64,000 nucleotides of DNA from JAGWBD01 sp965197455 (GTDB taxonomy: Bacteria; Chloroflexota; Anaerolineae; Aggregatilineales; Phototrophicaceae). Positions 24,181-33,033 of this stretch are shown here, in pieces. The first letter of the stretch is position 1. Each line of letters starts with the position of its first letter. Location: NCBI GenBank assembly GCA_965197455.1, contig OZ240208.1, forward strand, positions 2,294,001-2,358,000, read 5' to 3'. Under the pieces are notes generated by a model. It saw nothing but the letters and a program-made list of their open reading frames with translations, did not search any database and was not told where the DNA came from. Made by a program: the position numbers and the translations under genes.

Positions 24181-26228
24181 GCGCCAACGGGCACGAACCC
24201 CTGCTGGCAGTGCGCGGCCTGCGCGTCGAGTTCCGCACGGCGGTGGGGCTGACGCGCGCGGTCAACGGCGTGGACTTCACGCTGGAGCGCGGCGAAACGC
24301 TGGCCATCCTGGGCGAGTCCGGCTCCGGCAAGAGCGTCAGCGCGCAGGCCATCATGCGCATCATCGACAGTCCGCCGGGGCAGATCACGGGCGGCTCGGT
24401 GCGCTTGCAGGGCAAGGAGTTGCTGCAGCTGGACGCGGAGGCGATGCGCGCCGTGCGCGGTCACCGCATCGCGATGGTCTTCCAGGACGCGCAGGCGGCG
24501 CTGGACCCGGCCTTCACGGTGAGCCAGCAGATTGCCGAGACGCTGCGCAACGGCCTGGGGCTGTCGCAGCAGGAGGCCATGACGCGCGCCGTCGACCTGA
24601 TGGAGCGCGTGCAGATTCCCGACGCGCGCAGCCGCGCGCACGATTATCCGCACCAGTTTTCCGGCGGCATGGCGCAGCGCGTGATGATCGCGATGGCGCT
24701 GGCGCTGGAGCCAGAGGTGCTGATCGCGGACGAGCCGACCACGGCGCTGGACGTGACGGTGCAGGCGCAGGTGATGCAGTTGCTGGCTGCGCTGCAGGCG
24801 GAGAGCGGCATGGGGCTGATCCTCATCACGCACGATCTGGGCGTGGTGGCCGAGGTGGCCGACCGCGTGGCGGTGATGTACGCCGGCAAAGTGGTCGAGA
24901 CCGGGCCCATCGCTGCTCTCTACGCACGGCCGGGCCACCCCTACACGGTCGGCCTGATGGACTCGATGCCGCGCGTCGACCAGCAGGAAAGCCGCTTAAT
25001 GGCCATTCGCGGCTCGCCGCCCAATTTGATGCGCATCCCCTCCGGCTGCGCCTTTCATCCACGCTGCGCGCTGGCGCAGGAGCGCTGCATACAGGAGACG
25101 CCGGCGCTGTTGCCGTTGCCGGACGAAATGGGACGTTGGAGCGCCTGTCACTTCGTGGCGGACATTCCGGGTCGCAACCGCAGCGTGGCGGAGGCGGCTG
25201 ACAGGAGCAGCGGACCGGACGACGGCGAGCCGCTGCTGCGCGTGGAGGGGCTGGTCAAGCACTTCCCGATGAGCGGGCGTTCCTTGCTGCGGCGCACGAT
25301 TGGCCACGTGAAGGCGGTCGACGGCGTCGACTTCGAGCTGTACCGCGGCGAGACGCTGGGGCTGGTGGGCGAATCCGGCTGCGGCAAGTCCACCGTGGCG
25401 CGCACGCTGCTGCGCCTGGAGCGACCGAGCGCGGGCCGCGCGTGGTTCGACGGCGTGGATTTGTTCGCGCTGGCCGGCCCGGAACTGCGCCACATGCGCC
25501 AGCGCATCCAGATGATTTTCCAGGACCCGTATTCCTCGCTCAACCCGCGCATGACGGCGGGCGATATCGTGGCGGAGCCGTGGGCGGTGCACGAGGGGCT
25601 GGCGCCGCGCGGCGAATGGCGCAGTCGGGCCCGCGACCTGCTGCAGCGCGTGGGGCTGGACCCGGATGACGAGCAGCGTTACCCGCACGAGTTCTCCGGC
25701 GGGCAGCGGCAGCGCATCGGCATCGCGCGGGCGCTGGCCTTCAGCCCGAAGCTCATCATCTGCGACGAGCCGGTGTCCGCGCTGGATGTCTCGATTCAGG
25801 CGCAGATTGTGAATCTGCTGCAGGACTTGCAGCAGGAATTCGGCATTGCCTATATCTTCATCGCGCACGACCTCTCGGTGGTGCGCCACATATCGGATCG
25901 CGTGGCGGTAATGTACATGGGGCGCATCGTCGAGACCGGCACGCGCGACCAGATTTACAACCAGCCGACGCACCCCTACACCCAGGCCTTGCTGTCGGCG
26001 GTGCCGGTGCCGGACCCGGAGAGCGAGGCGCGGCAGCGGCGCATCATCCTGCAGGGCGAGGTGCCCGGCGCGCTGAATCCGCCCTCCGGCTGCCGCTTTC
26101 GCACGCGCTGCTGGAAGGCGGAAACGCGCTGCGCGCAGGAGACGCCGGAACTCATCGACCGCTTTGCGCATGGACACGACAGCGCCTGCCACTTTGCTGA
26201 TTTGCGCGCAGCGGCAGTTGCTGACTGA
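24177..26228 (+). CDS. Fused dipeptide/oligopeptide ABC ATPase (DppD-DppF in one chain)
   Basis: 683 residues with two complete ATPase halves, as in GsiA. First half: Walker A GESGSGKSV at about 46-54, signature FSGGMAQRV, Walker B VLIADEPTTALD. Second half: Walker A GESGCGKST at about 398-406, signature FSGGQRQRIGIARAL, Walker B LIICDEPVSALD. Both halves end with the oligopeptide-transporter C-terminal region with spaced cysteines (CAFHPRC....C and CRFRTRCW...C), thought to bind an iron-sulfur cluster. Energises the importer encoded upstream; 4-base overlap with the permease gene. Confidence 0.94.
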   Translation: MSANGHEPLLAVRGLRVEFRTAVGLTRAVNGVDFTLERGETLAILGESGSGKSVSAQAIMRIIDSPPGQITGGSVRLQGKELLQLDAEAMRAVRGHRIAMVFQDAQAALDPAFTVSQQIAETLRNGLGLSQQEAMTRAVDLMERVQIPDARSRAHDYPHQFSGGMAQRVMIAMALALEPEVLIADEPTTALDVTVQAQVMQLLAALQAESGMGLILITHDLGVVAEVADRVAVMYAGKVVETGPIAALYARPGHPYTVGLMDSMPRVDQQESRLMAIRGSPPNLMRIPSGCAFHPRCALAQERCIQETPALLPLPDEMGRWSACHFVADIPGRNRSVAEAADRSSGPDDGEPLLRVEGLVKHFPMSGRSLLRRTIGHVKAVDGVDFELYRGETLGLVGESGCGKSTVARTLLRLERPSAGRAWFDGVDLFALAGPELRHMRQRIQMIFQDPYSSLNPRMTAGDIVAEPWAVHEGLAPRGEWRSRARDLLQRVGLDPDDEQRYPHEFSGGQRQRIGIARALAFSPKLIICDEPVSALDVSIQAQIVNLLQDLQQEFGIAYIFIAHDLSVVRHISDRVAVMYMGRIVETGTRDQIYNQPTHPYTQALLSAVPVPDPESEARQRRIILQGEVPGALNPPSGCRFRTRCWKAETRCAQETPELIDRFAHGHDSACHFADLRAAAVAD

Positions 26229-26248
26229 AGCTGGAGAAGGACGGGACC

Positions 26249-27232
26249 ATGAACGAGAAGCAGAGACAGGATGAATACGCGAGCGAACTGGGGCTGCGCT
26301 TTTATCAGCAGCTGGTCTCCATCCGTGAGTTTGAGCGTATGGTGGCGGAGCTGTACATGCAGACGCTGATCCCGGGCATCGCGCATGTGTCCATCGGCCA
26401 GGAGGCGGTGGCGGTGGGCGTGTGTGGCGCGCTGCGGCGCGACGACTACATCACCAGCACGCACCGCGGCCACGGCCACTCGCTGGCCAAGGGCGCGAGT
26501 CCGAAGGGCATGTTTGCGGAGTTGCTGGGCAAGGAGGACGGCTTCTGCCTGGGTAAGGGCGGCTCGATGCACATCGCCGACCCGGAGACGGGCAACCTGG
26601 GCGCCAACGCCATCGTGGGCGGCAGCCTGGCGATTGCGGCAGGCGCGGCGCTGGGCGCCAAACGACGCGGCGCGGGCCAGGTGGCGGCGTGCTTCTTCGG
26701 CGACGGCGCGCTGAACCAGGGGCTGCTGCTGGAATCGATGAACATGGCCTCGATCTGGAAGCTGCCGGTGCTCTACGTCTGCGAGAACAACCAGTACGGC
26801 GAATACACGCCCACCGAGCGCGTCACGGCCGGCAACCTGGTGAGTCGCGGCGAGGCCTTCGACATCCCCTCGCACAATGTGGACGGCATGGATGTGATGG
26901 CCGTTTACCGGCAGACCAGCGCGCTGGTGGCGCGGGCGCGGGCCGGTGAGGGGCCGGGCTTCATGGTGTGCGAGACCTATCGCTATCAGGGGCATGGCAT
27001 GAGCGACGCCGACCGCCCCTACCGCACGCGTGATGAAGAGCGCGAGTGGCAGAAGCGCGACCCGATTGAGCGCTTCGGGCGTTTGCTGACGGAGAATGCG
27101 CACTGCACGCGCGCAGAGCTGGAGGCCATCGAGGCCGACGCGCGCGCGGAAATCGAGGCGGCGGTGGACTACGCGCAGGACGCGCCCTACCCCGCTGCGG
27201 AAGAAGTGCTTAACCATGTGTATGCGGAATGA
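26249..27232 (+). CDS. 2-oxoacid dehydrogenase E1 component, alpha subunit (AcoA/PdhA type)
   Basis: 327 residues. Thiamine-diphosphate E1-alpha: SIGQEAVAVGVCGAL, STHRGHGHSLAKGAS, and the TPP/Mg motif GDGALNQG...NN (about 150-179), followed by YGEYTPTERVTAG and the phosphorylation-loop-like YRYQGHGMSDADRPYRT. Partner of the E1-beta at 18165, from which it is split by the four-gene ABC operon. Starts 20 bases after the ATPase stop, so it is probably transcribed with the transporter. This ties substrate import to oxidative decarboxylation. Confidence 0.93.
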   Translation: MNEKQRQDEYASELGLRFYQQLVSIREFERMVAELYMQTLIPGIAHVSIGQEAVAVGVCGALRRDDYITSTHRGHGHSLAKGASPKGMFAELLGKEDGFCLGKGGSMHIADPETGNLGANAIVGGSLAIAAGAALGAKRRGAGQVAACFFGDGALNQGLLLESMNMASIWKLPVLYVCENNQYGEYTPTERVTAGNLVSRGEAFDIPSHNVDGMDVMAVYRQTSALVARARAGEGPGFMVCETYRYQGHGMSDADRPYRTRDEEREWQKRDPIERFGRLLTENAHCTRAELEAIEADARAEIEAAVDYAQDAPYPAAEEVLNHVYAE

Positions 27233-27311
27233 CCCCGGCCCGCTCTGTGGGCGACGGGGAGCAGGCAGCCAGTTGGCTGCTGCGAGGGAATAACAGGGAA
27301 AGGACGGACCC

Positions 27312-28313
27312 GTGCCTGAAAAACTGAATGTATTGTTTCTGCCGCACCCGGCGCGCGAGGATATGTTTTACCCTTGGGGCGTGGACGTGTTGAATGCGGT
27401 GCGCGCTACCGGGAATGACATCAAGGTCTGCGACTACAAGGCCGAGCTGGCGCCACAGTTTGCCGGCGTGGACGTGGTCATCGACGTCGGCGGTTCCGCC
27501 GGCACGGAGGAAATGGCCGAGCTCGGCGCTGGTCAGGTGCGCCTGTGGCAAATCCTCGGCACCGGCCTCGACCACTTCGAGATGGACATCTGGCGCTCGC
27601 GCGGCATCCCGGTCGCGAACTGTCCCGGACAGTTCAGCTCGGTAGCGCTGGCCGAACACGCCATGATGATGATTCTGCTGCTGGCGCGGGAGTATCCGCG
27701 CTCGCAGACCAACCTGCGCACGGGCGTTTTCTACGAGCCGGTCGGGCAGGAGCTGGAAGGCAAGCGCCTGGTACTCTACGGCTTCGGCGCCAGCGGCATC
27801 GAGCTGGCGAAGCGCGCGCGCGGCTTCGGCATGCGCCTCTTCGCCATCGACATCCGCGAGGTCAGCGCAGCGGAGCGCGAGGAACTGGGCGTGGAGTTCG
27901 CCGGCACGCCGGACGACCTCGACGGGCTGCTGCCGGAAACCGACGTGCTTTCGCTGCATCTGCATCTGAATGCGCAGACGCGGCACTGCGTTGATGCGCG
28001 GCGCCTGGCCCTGTTGCCGGAGCGCGCCTGGCTCATCAATGTGGCGCGCGGGGCGCTGGTGGATGAGGCGGCGCTGGCGGACGCGCTGGGCGCGGGACGC
28101 CTGGCGGGCGCGGGAATCGACGTCTTCAGCACGGAGCCGCCGGACCCGAACGACCCCATTATGCATTTGCCCAACGTGATCGCCACGCCGCACTGTTCGG
28201 GCACCACCGACGGCACCTCGCGCAAGCGCGCGGGCGCGGCGGCGTCCAACGTGCAACGCATCGCCGCGGGCCTGGAACCTCTGTATCGCGTCGATAACAT
28301 CGCGCTGGAGTGA
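27312..28313 (+). CDS. D-2-hydroxyacid dehydrogenase family protein 1
   Basis: 333 residues from GTG 27312 (AAAGGA upstream). NAD-binding GFGASGIELAKRA, a helix-rich QFSSVALAEHAMMMILLLAR substrate-domain segment, then the catalytic triad in NVARGAL (Arg), STEPPDPND (Glu) and TPHCSG (His). Oxidises or reduces a 2-hydroxyacid/2-oxoacid pair. It is the first of three such genes here. They share order but are quite divergent in sequence, so they probably serve different substrates. Followed immediately by the aldolase gene. Confidence 0.9.
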   Translation: MPEKLNVLFLPHPAREDMFYPWGVDVLNAVRATGNDIKVCDYKAELAPQFAGVDVVIDVGGSAGTEEMAELGAGQVRLWQILGTGLDHFEMDIWRSRGIPVANCPGQFSSVALAEHAMMMILLLAREYPRSQTNLRTGVFYEPVGQELEGKRLVLYGFGASGIELAKRARGFGMRLFAIDIREVSAAEREELGVEFAGTPDDLDGLLPETDVLSLHLHLNAQTRHCVDARRLALLPERAWLINVARGALVDEAALADALGAGRLAGAGIDVFSTEPPDPNDPIMHLPNVIATPHCSGTTDGTSRKRAGAAASNVQRIAAGLEPLYRVDNIALE

Positions 28314-28314
28314 G

Positions 28315-29094
28315 ATGATGAAAACCAACAATGTACGTCACAAACTGCTGTCCGGTGAGCCGGCCATCGGCTGCTTCATGGGCCTCGGCAGCCCCAACGT
28401 CGCCGAGCTGCTGACGCGCGCCGGCCTTGACTGGCTGGTGATCGAGACCGAGCACAACAGCCTCGATACGGCGCAAATCGAGCACATCCTGATGGCCGTG
28501 CAGGGCAGTGGCGCCATGCCCATCGTGCGTGTGGCCTCGGCGCAGCAGGTCTACATCCAGCGCGCGCTGGACACCGGCGCGATGGGCGTGTTGGTGCCGA
28601 TGGTGCGCAGCGTGGCCGAGGCCGAGGCCATCGTCGCGGCGACGCGCTTCCCGCCTGTCGGGCGGCGCAGCTTCGGCCCGTTGCGCGCCTCGCACTACTC
28701 GCTGGACAACGCCGACTATCTGGGGCGCGCCAACGACAACATGCTGGTCGCGCTCATCGTGGAAACGCGCGAGATGCTCGACAACCTTGAGGAGATTGCG
28801 TCGGTGCCGGGCGTCGACGTGCTCTTCCTCGGCCCCTTCGATCTCTGCCTGTCGCTGGGCCTCAACCCGCTTGAGCTGCCGCTGCCGGAAATCGACGCGG
28901 TGCTGGAGCGGATGCTGGCGGTGGGGCGCAAGACGGGCGTGTCCATCGGCTATGCGGCGGATACGCCGGCGGGTCTGCGCGCGTTGCAGACGCAGGGAGT
29001 CACCTTCATCAGCTACGGCCAGGATTACGGGCTGCTGCTGCGCGCGATCAGCGAGGGCGTGCGGGCCTTCGGCAATTCACCCGCGCTGGACTGA
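28315..29094 (+). CDS. HpcH/HpaI family aldolase
   Basis: 259 residues. Class II pyruvate aldolase fold: GCFMGLGSPNVAELLTRAG, LVIETEHNSLD (catalytic His), VPMVRSVAEAE, FPPVGRRSFGP (substrate-binding Arg), and VDVLFLGPFDLCLSLG with a preceding VETREMLDNLEEI holding the metal-binding Glu. Such enzymes split 4-hydroxy-2-oxo-acids to pyruvate plus an aldehyde. It begins 1 base after the dehydrogenase stop and lies between hydroxyacid dehydrogenases, so a pathway from hydroxyacid through oxoacid to pyruvate is plausible, with E1/E2 acting on the product. Confidence 0.92.
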   Translation: MMKTNNVRHKLLSGEPAIGCFMGLGSPNVAELLTRAGLDWLVIETEHNSLDTAQIEHILMAVQGSGAMPIVRVASAQQVYIQRALDTGAMGVLVPMVRSVAEAEAIVAATRFPPVGRRSFGPLRASHYSLDNADYLGRANDNMLVALIVETREMLDNLEEIASVPGVDVLFLGPFDLCLSLGLNPLELPLPEIDAVLERMLAVGRKTGVSIGYAADTPAGLRALQTQGVTFISYGQDYGLLLRAISEGVRAFGNSPALD

Positions 29095-29110
29095 AACCGG
29101 GAGGCAGTGC

Positions 29111-30091
29111 ATGAGGCGCATCTGGAGTGAGCGGCCGGTGCCGGAGCCGTACCGGCATCTGACGGGCGACGTCGAACTGGTCTGGCGCGGCCCGCAAGAT
29201 ACGGGGATGGCAGGACTGCTGCGCAGCCTGGCCGGCGCGCAGGCAGCCATCGCCTCCGCCTACGTGCGCTATGACGGGCAGCTCTTCGACCAGTTGCCGG
29301 AGCTGCTCGTGGTCTCGCGCACCGGCATCGGCGTGGACGGCGTCGCGCTGGACGAGGCGACCGAACGCGGCGTGGTCGTCTGCAACACGCCGGACGTGCC
29401 CAGCATCGCCACGGCGGAGTTCGCCGTCGCGTTGATGCTCTTCGCCCTGAAGCGTCTGGGACGCTGCACATTGCAGCTGATCCGCGAGGAGCGCCCGGAT
29501 TTCTTCAGCATGCATGACGCCGTCGAGCTGGCCGGCAAGCAACTGGGTCTGGTCGGCCTGGGGCGCATCGGTGGCCGCGTGGCGCGCATCGCGTTGGCCT
29601 TCGAGATGCGCGTCGCGGTGTACGATCCCTTCATCAGCCAGGCGCGCGCCGACGAGCTGGGCGTGCAGCGCGTGGACAGCCTGGAGCAGCTGCTGGGCAT
29701 GGCGGACGTGGTCTCGCTGCATCTGCCCTCCACGGCGGCGACGCGCGGGCTGATCAACGCGCGTACGTTGGCGCAGATGAAGCAGGGCGCGCTGCTGGTC
29801 AACACGGCGCGTGGAACGCTGGTCGACGAGGACGCCATGCTGGCGGCGCTGGAGCGCGGTCAGCCGGGCGGCCTGGCGACCGACGTCTTCGCGCAGGAGC
29901 CGCCGCCACACGATCATCCCCTGCTGCTGCATCCGAACGTCATCGCCACGCCGCACGTGGCCGGCGCCACGGTCGAGAGCAAGGCGCAGCTGTGGCCCCT
30001 GGCCATCAGCCAGGCGCTGCAGGTGATGCAGGGCGAACGCCCGCCCCACGTGGTCAACGCCGGGGTCTGGTCGCGGCGGCGCGGAGCGTGA
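29111..30091 (+). CDS. D-2-hydroxyacid dehydrogenase family protein 2
   Basis: 326 residues from ATG 29111. NAD motif GLVGLGRIGGRVARI, then HLPSTAATRGLIN, NTARGTLVDE (Arg), FAQEPPPHDHPL (Glu) and ATPHVAGATVES (His). The substrate domain has GIGVDGVALDEATERGVVVC. Its length and motifs match SerA/hydroxypyruvate-reductase-like members. A longer open frame extends upstream through the aldolase gene but is a shadow. 16 bases after the aldolase. Confidence 0.9.
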   Translation: MRRIWSERPVPEPYRHLTGDVELVWRGPQDTGMAGLLRSLAGAQAAIASAYVRYDGQLFDQLPELLVVSRTGIGVDGVALDEATERGVVVCNTPDVPSIATAEFAVALMLFALKRLGRCTLQLIREERPDFFSMHDAVELAGKQLGLVGLGRIGGRVARIALAFEMRVAVYDPFISQARADELGVQRVDSLEQLLGMADVVSLHLPSTAATRGLINARTLAQMKQGALLVNTARGTLVDEDAMLAALERGQPGGLATDVFAQEPPPHDHPLLLHPNVIATPHVAGATVESKAQLWPLAISQALQVMQGERPPHVVNAGVWSRRRGA

Positions 30092-30093
30092 GC

Positions 30094-31089
30094 ATGAGCG
30101 AGAAAATCGTACTCGTCACCGACACCACCTGGCCCTCCACCGCGCCGGAAGCGGAGGTGCTGGCGCGCGTCGGCGCGCGGCTGTTGCTGGCGGAGACGGG
30201 CAGCGAGGCAGAGTTGTTGCGCCTGGTGCCACAGGCGGACGCCATCCTGACCTGCTTCAATCGGGTGCCGGCCTCGGTGGTGCGCGCGGGCGAGAAGCTG
30301 CAGGTCATCGGGCGCTACGGCATCGGCATTGACAACATTGCGGTCGGGGAGGCCACGCGACGCGGCATCCCGGTGACCAATGTGCCGGCCTACTGCCTCG
30401 ACGAGGTGGCCGAGCACGCGCTGGCGCTGCTGCTGGCCTGCGCGCGCAGCGTGGTGCGCTATGACCGCGCGGTGCAGGCCGGCGACTGGTCGCTGCAGAC
30501 GGGCATGCCAATTTACCGCGTGGCGGGTCGGACGCTGGCGATTTTCGGCTTCGGCAAGATCGGGCGCACACTGGCGCGCAAGGCCGCGGCGCTGGGGTTA
30601 GAGCTGCTGGCTTATGACCCCTGGGTGCCGGAAGCCGACATACGCGCGGCCGGCGCCGAGCCGGTGGGCCTGGACGAGGCGCTGGCGCGCGCGGACTTCC
30701 TCAGTCTGCACACGCCGCTGACGGAAGACACGCAGCATTTGCTGAACGCCGAACGGCTGCGGCGCATGAAGCCCACGGCCTTCGTCATCAACACGGCGCG
30801 CGGCGCGCTCATCGACCAGGCGGCGTTGCTGCAGGCGCTGGGCGAGGGCTGGATTGCGGGCGCGGCGCTGGACGTCTTCGTGCCCGAACATCTGCCGGCG
30901 GGGCATCCGCTGCTGGCCTTGCCAAACGTGATCGCCACGCCGCACACGGCTTTCTACTCCGAGGAGTCGGTGCTGGAGCTGGAGACGCTGGCGGCGCAGA
31001 ACGTGGCCGACATCCTCAGCGGGCGGCGGCCAGTAGACGTGATCAACCCGGAGGTGCTGGCGCTGCCGCGCTGGGAGCATTTGGTGTAG
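30094..31089 (+). CDS. D-2-hydroxyacid dehydrogenase family protein 3 (C-terminal binding protein-like)
   Basis: 331 residues from ATG 30094, 2 bases after the previous stop. RYGIGIDNIAVGEATRRGIP, then YCLDEVAEHALALLLACAR and the NAD motif FGFGKIGRTLARKA; catalytic Arg in NTARGALID, Glu in FVPEHLPAGHP and His in ATPHTAFYSEES. The YGIG and YCLDEVAEH segments place it with the CtBP/phosphoglycerate-like branch. Last gene of the catabolic run; it converges on the PIN-like gene. Confidence 0.9.
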   Translation: MSEKIVLVTDTTWPSTAPEAEVLARVGARLLLAETGSEAELLRLVPQADAILTCFNRVPASVVRAGEKLQVIGRYGIGIDNIAVGEATRRGIPVTNVPAYCLDEVAEHALALLLACARSVVRYDRAVQAGDWSLQTGMPIYRVAGRTLAIFGFGKIGRTLARKAAALGLELLAYDPWVPEADIRAAGAEPVGLDEALARADFLSLHTPLTEDTQHLLNAERLRRMKPTAFVINTARGALIDQAALLQALGEGWIAGAALDVFVPEHLPAGHPLLALPNVIATPHTAFYSEESVLELETLAAQNVADILSGRRPVDVINPEVLALPRWEHLV

Positions 31090-31111
31090 GGGTTGGTGAA
31101 AGTTGCACCTG

Positions 31112-31665
31112 CTACGCTGGCGGTGTTTCGAGGTATTCCGCCAGGAAGTCGTCCCTGTGGCGGGTTTTGATTTTGGGGCAGTGTTTGGCCAGAGCGTCTT
31201 GTAAGCTGGTGTCAGTCGTGACGATGCACTCGACAGTTACCGGCGATGAAAGCCAGGTCAGCAATAGATATTCATCCTCGTCGTTGATGTATTCTTCTAT
31301 TTCATCATCCTTGTGCGTTCTTACCAGGCGACGCAGTATGGGTGGCAAGTCCTTAATATCATCCTTTTCAAGTAATTTCCTTTGGATGGCTGAAGCAGAA
31401 CTTCTCTAAAAAAACGCTTGCTCAATTCTCGATCTTCGACGCTTGTCTTGTTTGCTCTATCCGCCCAGCGACGAAGTTTTGTAATCCACGGGCTGTCTGG
31501 AAGAACAACAATCCCGTCGTCTTTTCTGATAAAGAAAAGTTCCAGGAAACGGACGCTCTCCTCTTTTCTCTGTTTCAGGAATTCTGGATCTTCTTTATCG
31601 GAGTCTTTTTCTCCTGAAAGATTGGAAAACAGCCATTCGTTGATGATGAACCACCGTGAGGCCAT
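31112..31665 (-). pseudogene. PIN-like domain protein, interrupted by a -1 frameshift
   Basis: Two overlapping frames form one family-length product of about 184 residues. The first (ATG 31665 to a stop at 31321) starts ASRWFIINEWLFSNLSG, with an early acidic residue in a PIN-like context. The second (-1 frame, to a stop at 31112) reads KLLEKDDIKDLPPILRRLVR and ends ECIVTTDTSLQDAL.....DDFLAEYL, which fits the C-terminal acidic residues of PIN nucleases. The change of frame must occur between about 31405 and 31321; AAAAGG at the join could be a slip site, or the gene is simply broken. It begins 8 bases after the ATPase stop, in an AT-richer patch. The PIN assignment is inference from pattern, not a search. 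Confidence 0.55.
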
Positions 31666-31673
31666 AGTGAAAG

Positions 31674-32900
31674 TTAATTTGTTTCACCAAACAAAACGGC
31701 AAGGTCCTCCAGCTCACCTTCCATAAAACTGGTCAGACCTCCTTCAATCTGGCCATGTTTATTGATTTCCTGGCGCTCAAATTTTGTCTCTTTGCCTTCC
31801 TTGCTCGTGAGGTAAAAGGCCACGTCATCAGGTTTGAGGTGACCTCGAGCGACTTCAGACAGAATGGCAAGCGCGAACACCTCGCTGTGAGTGGTGAACA
31901 GAAATCGTTTGTCCTCGTTGCGCATGACATTCACAAAGGTCTTTACCAGTTCCCGAATTGAAGTGGGATGCAGGTGCGTCTCCGGTTCCTCAATGCACAT
32001 CCATTTCGTCTCGTCATGTAGCGCGAGGGCGAGCAACCAGGCAGCCCGGTTGACTCCGTAGCCATCATTCACCAGTTCAGTTTCCAGACCTGTGTTTTGG
32101 TCAGCGACATGAATTGAGTAATTCAAATCACCTGGCGGGGAAAATACCCTCAAGGTTCTGTTTGTTATATCTTCCAGATAATGACTTACCGGTGTTTGAA
32201 GGAAATTCCTGGTTGCCAGTAATGTACCGACCTGATCCTCGCTGAAGTACAGAGTTGAGTTCAGGGAAAAGTCGGTGGTGGTGAATGTGAGCGCCCCCCT
32301 GGAGAAAGCCATTTGCAACGGGGCGATACACATTTCTCTTATCAAATCTATGGGCTCGTTGATTATTTCTTGGAGCAAGCGGGCATTTTTCACATCTTCA
32401 CCGGAGTCCTGGGAAGGTGTTTCTACTTCTATTCGTCCCATTAACCCTTCCGACGTAATTTTTAAGTTTGACCCTTTGAAAGTCACCTCCAATTTTTGCA
32501 GACTTTTAAGTGACTTATATGGAGATTTAAATCTCACTCGAGCGCTGATGAGATTGTCACCATCAAAAACCTGTACACTAATACCTACTCCAGTACGCCT
32601 TGCAAACTGCATTGTCAACATTACTCTGTAGCCGAATGACGTCGTTTCGGTTTCCAGGTAGATGACCTCTTTAACATTGTGGTCATGGATTACAGAACGA
32701 CGATCACCGAGGTCTACAAACCCAAGGTCGAAAAAGTCGCCTGATTGCCTTTCCATATTAAGAAAGACATTCTTCATAACTAACAAGGAATAGATCAGGC
32801 TTGACTTGCCGGAGCCGTTGGGGCCATAGAGCACGGTGATGGGCGCCAACTCTACACGCTGCATCTTGATAGAGCGAAATTGATCAACTTCGAACAGCAT
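31674..32900 (-). CDS. AAA family ATPase (OLD/RecF-like, AAA_15/21)
   Basis: 408 residues. Walker A GPNGSGKSS at 26-34, then a long insert; C-terminal ABC-type core with NDGYGVNRAAWLLALAL in the signature position, Walker B MCIEEPETHLHPTS near 300, and a switch His in LFTTHSEVFALAIL. This order fits SMC-like single-chain ATPases found in many phage-defence and toxin pairs. Two adjacent ATG codons (32903, 32900); the second has better spacing to GAGAGG. Base composition is clearly lower in GC than the neighbours, suggesting transfer. The partner gene 8 bases downstream is PIN-like and frameshifted. Confidence 0.85.
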   Translation of the reverse strand: MLFEVDQFRSIKMQRVELAPITVLYGPNGSGKSSLIYSLLVMKNVFLNMERQSGDFFDLGFVDLGDRRSVIHDHNVKEVIYLETETTSFGYRVMLTMQFARRTGVGISVQVFDGDNLISARVRFKSPYKSLKSLQKLEVTFKGSNLKITSEGLMGRIEVETPSQDSGEDVKNARLLQEIINEPIDLIREMCIAPLQMAFSRGALTFTTTDFSLNSTLYFSEDQVGTLLATRNFLQTPVSHYLEDITNRTLRVFSPPGDLNYSIHVADQNTGLETELVNDGYGVNRAAWLLALALHDETKWMCIEEPETHLHPTSIRELVKTFVNVMRNEDKRFLFTTHSEVFALAILSEVARGHLKPDDVAFYLTSKEGKETKFERQEINKHGQIEGGLTSFMEGELEDLAVLFGETN

Positions 32901-32967
32901 CATGACCTCTCCAGCGCTCTTGGCCGGGACGCCAGTATAGTACTATCGAACTTGCATGGATGTAGAG

Positions 32968-33006
32968 TCCCTCTCCCTCCGGGAGAGGGGGCCGGGGGGT
33001 GAGGGC
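32968..33006. repeat. Dispersed GC-rich hairpin repeat, copy B
   Basis: CCCTCTCCCTCCGGGAGAGGGGGCC with an inner inverted repeat (CTCCC/GGGAG), followed by GGGGGGTGAGGG. Lies just downstream of the GH51 gene on the minus strand; no U-tract, so it is not an obvious terminator. Confidence 0.6.
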
Positions 33007-33033
33007 GCGTGCTACTGGCCTGGCATTGTCGCC

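Noticed and set aside
28508..29110. N-terminal extension of hydroxyacid dehydrogenase 2
   Set aside because: Falls on the aldolase gene in another frame; the dehydrogenase family length matches ATG 29111.
32968..33006. Rho-independent terminator of the GH51 gene
   Set aside because: The stem is good, but no U-tract follows on the minus strand; kept as a repeat.
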